The position numbers and the translations under genes are program-made. A model generated the notes under the pieces. It searched no databases and was not told where the DNA came from. It worked only from the letters and a program-made list of their open reading frames with translations. 48,673 nt of DNA from Bacteroidales bacterium (GTDB taxonomy: Bacteria > Bacteroidota > Bacteroidia > Bacteroidales > VadinHA17), in NCBI GenBank assembly GCA_012517605.1, contig JAAYUS010000201.1, positions 1 through 48,673 on the forward strand, read 5' to 3'. Of the stretch, positions 48,575 through 48,673 are shown in pieces (the first letter of the stretch is position 1; each line of letters opens with the position of its first letter).

Positions 48575-48673
48575 TTATGAAAACTGGTATCTTTTTTCTA
48601 TCTGTTTCAACGTTATCCGTGAAATCATATTAAAAACAATAACTATAATGAAAAGTAGAAATGCTGCAAACAT
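48575..48673 (-). CDS. pstC: PstC-like permease, C-terminal end only (gene continues beyond the window)
   Basis: Read on the minus strand from the last base, an open frame gives 32 residues: a hydrophobic helix (FAAFLLFIIVIVFNMIS) and RITLKQIEKRYQFS, then stop. The ending after the last helix fits PstC, and its place ahead of pstA is the expected one. Too short to be certain. Confidence 0.6.
   Translation of the reverse strand: MFAAFLLFIIVIVFNMISRITLKQIEKRYQFS

Overview
The window looks like a chromosomal segment of a Bacteroidetes bacterium, probably Bacteroidales or a close relative. Pointers are a UpxY-type NusG paralogue, an M56 peptidase with a TonB-type C-terminus paired with BlaI, a DUF5777-type beta-barrel, the large type-2 IleRS, a 7TM-AraC regulator, and several TAnnTTTG (-7) promoter elements of the kind used by the Bacteroidetes housekeeping sigma factor. 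No rRNA, tRNA, CRISPR array, transposase or phage gene was recognised. The strain or species cannot be named from the sequence alone.

Layout. 1-3778: a partial nucleotidyltransferase/GHMP-kinase fusion, then gmd and fcl (GDP-mannose to GDP-L-fucose), separated by G-rich intergenic repeats; a lone upxY converges on them. 4481-8665: a DksA-like gene divergent from upxY, and a type-2 ileS with an altered HIGH motif. 8823-13802: secreted rhodanese, riboflavin synthase, a split-barrel flavoprotein overlapping ubiX, a class III sirtuin overlapping dnaG. 13994-21902: an alpha-2-macroglobulin lipoprotein coupled to pbpC. 22023-25497: Nudix hydrolase, then two lipoprotein monoheme cytochromes, a beta-barrel, YceI and an OB-fold protein. 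25627-28989: M6 metalloprotease, DUF2007 protein, CorA-like transporter. 29413-34523: a DedA/ATP-grasp fusion, a diacylglycerol-kinase-family lipid kinase and a beta-propeller/phosphoesterase, closely spaced. 34547-36557: BlaI/M56 signalling pair with candidate operators. 36701-40686: isoprenylcysteine-methyltransferase-like protein, GT39 glycosyltransferase, a truncated sigma factor, a 7TM-AraC regulator, a 61-residue membrane protein. 40718-43775: deoC and an S9 peptidase. 43804-48673: one minus-strand series pstC(partial)-pstA-pstB-cysH-cysD-cysN.

Themes. Three gene groups look like under-described functional modules: the DedA-ATP-grasp/lipid kinase/phosphoesterase row (lipid head-group remodelling?), the cytochrome/beta-barrel/YceI row (outer-envelope electron transfer?), and the Pst-type ABC transporter fused into an assimilatory sulfate-reduction operon (sulfate uptake by a Pst-like system?). 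Independently, gene 3' ends carry short tandem arrays whose sequence varies but whose period is nearly always 7 bp (one array is 8 bp). Three of them begin at the base after a stop codon and one forms the C-terminal coding tail of a gene. This looks like a repeat process comparable to the heptameric STRR repeats of cyanobacteria and is the most unusual DNA-level signal here.

All functional statements rest on reading motifs by eye; no database search was run.
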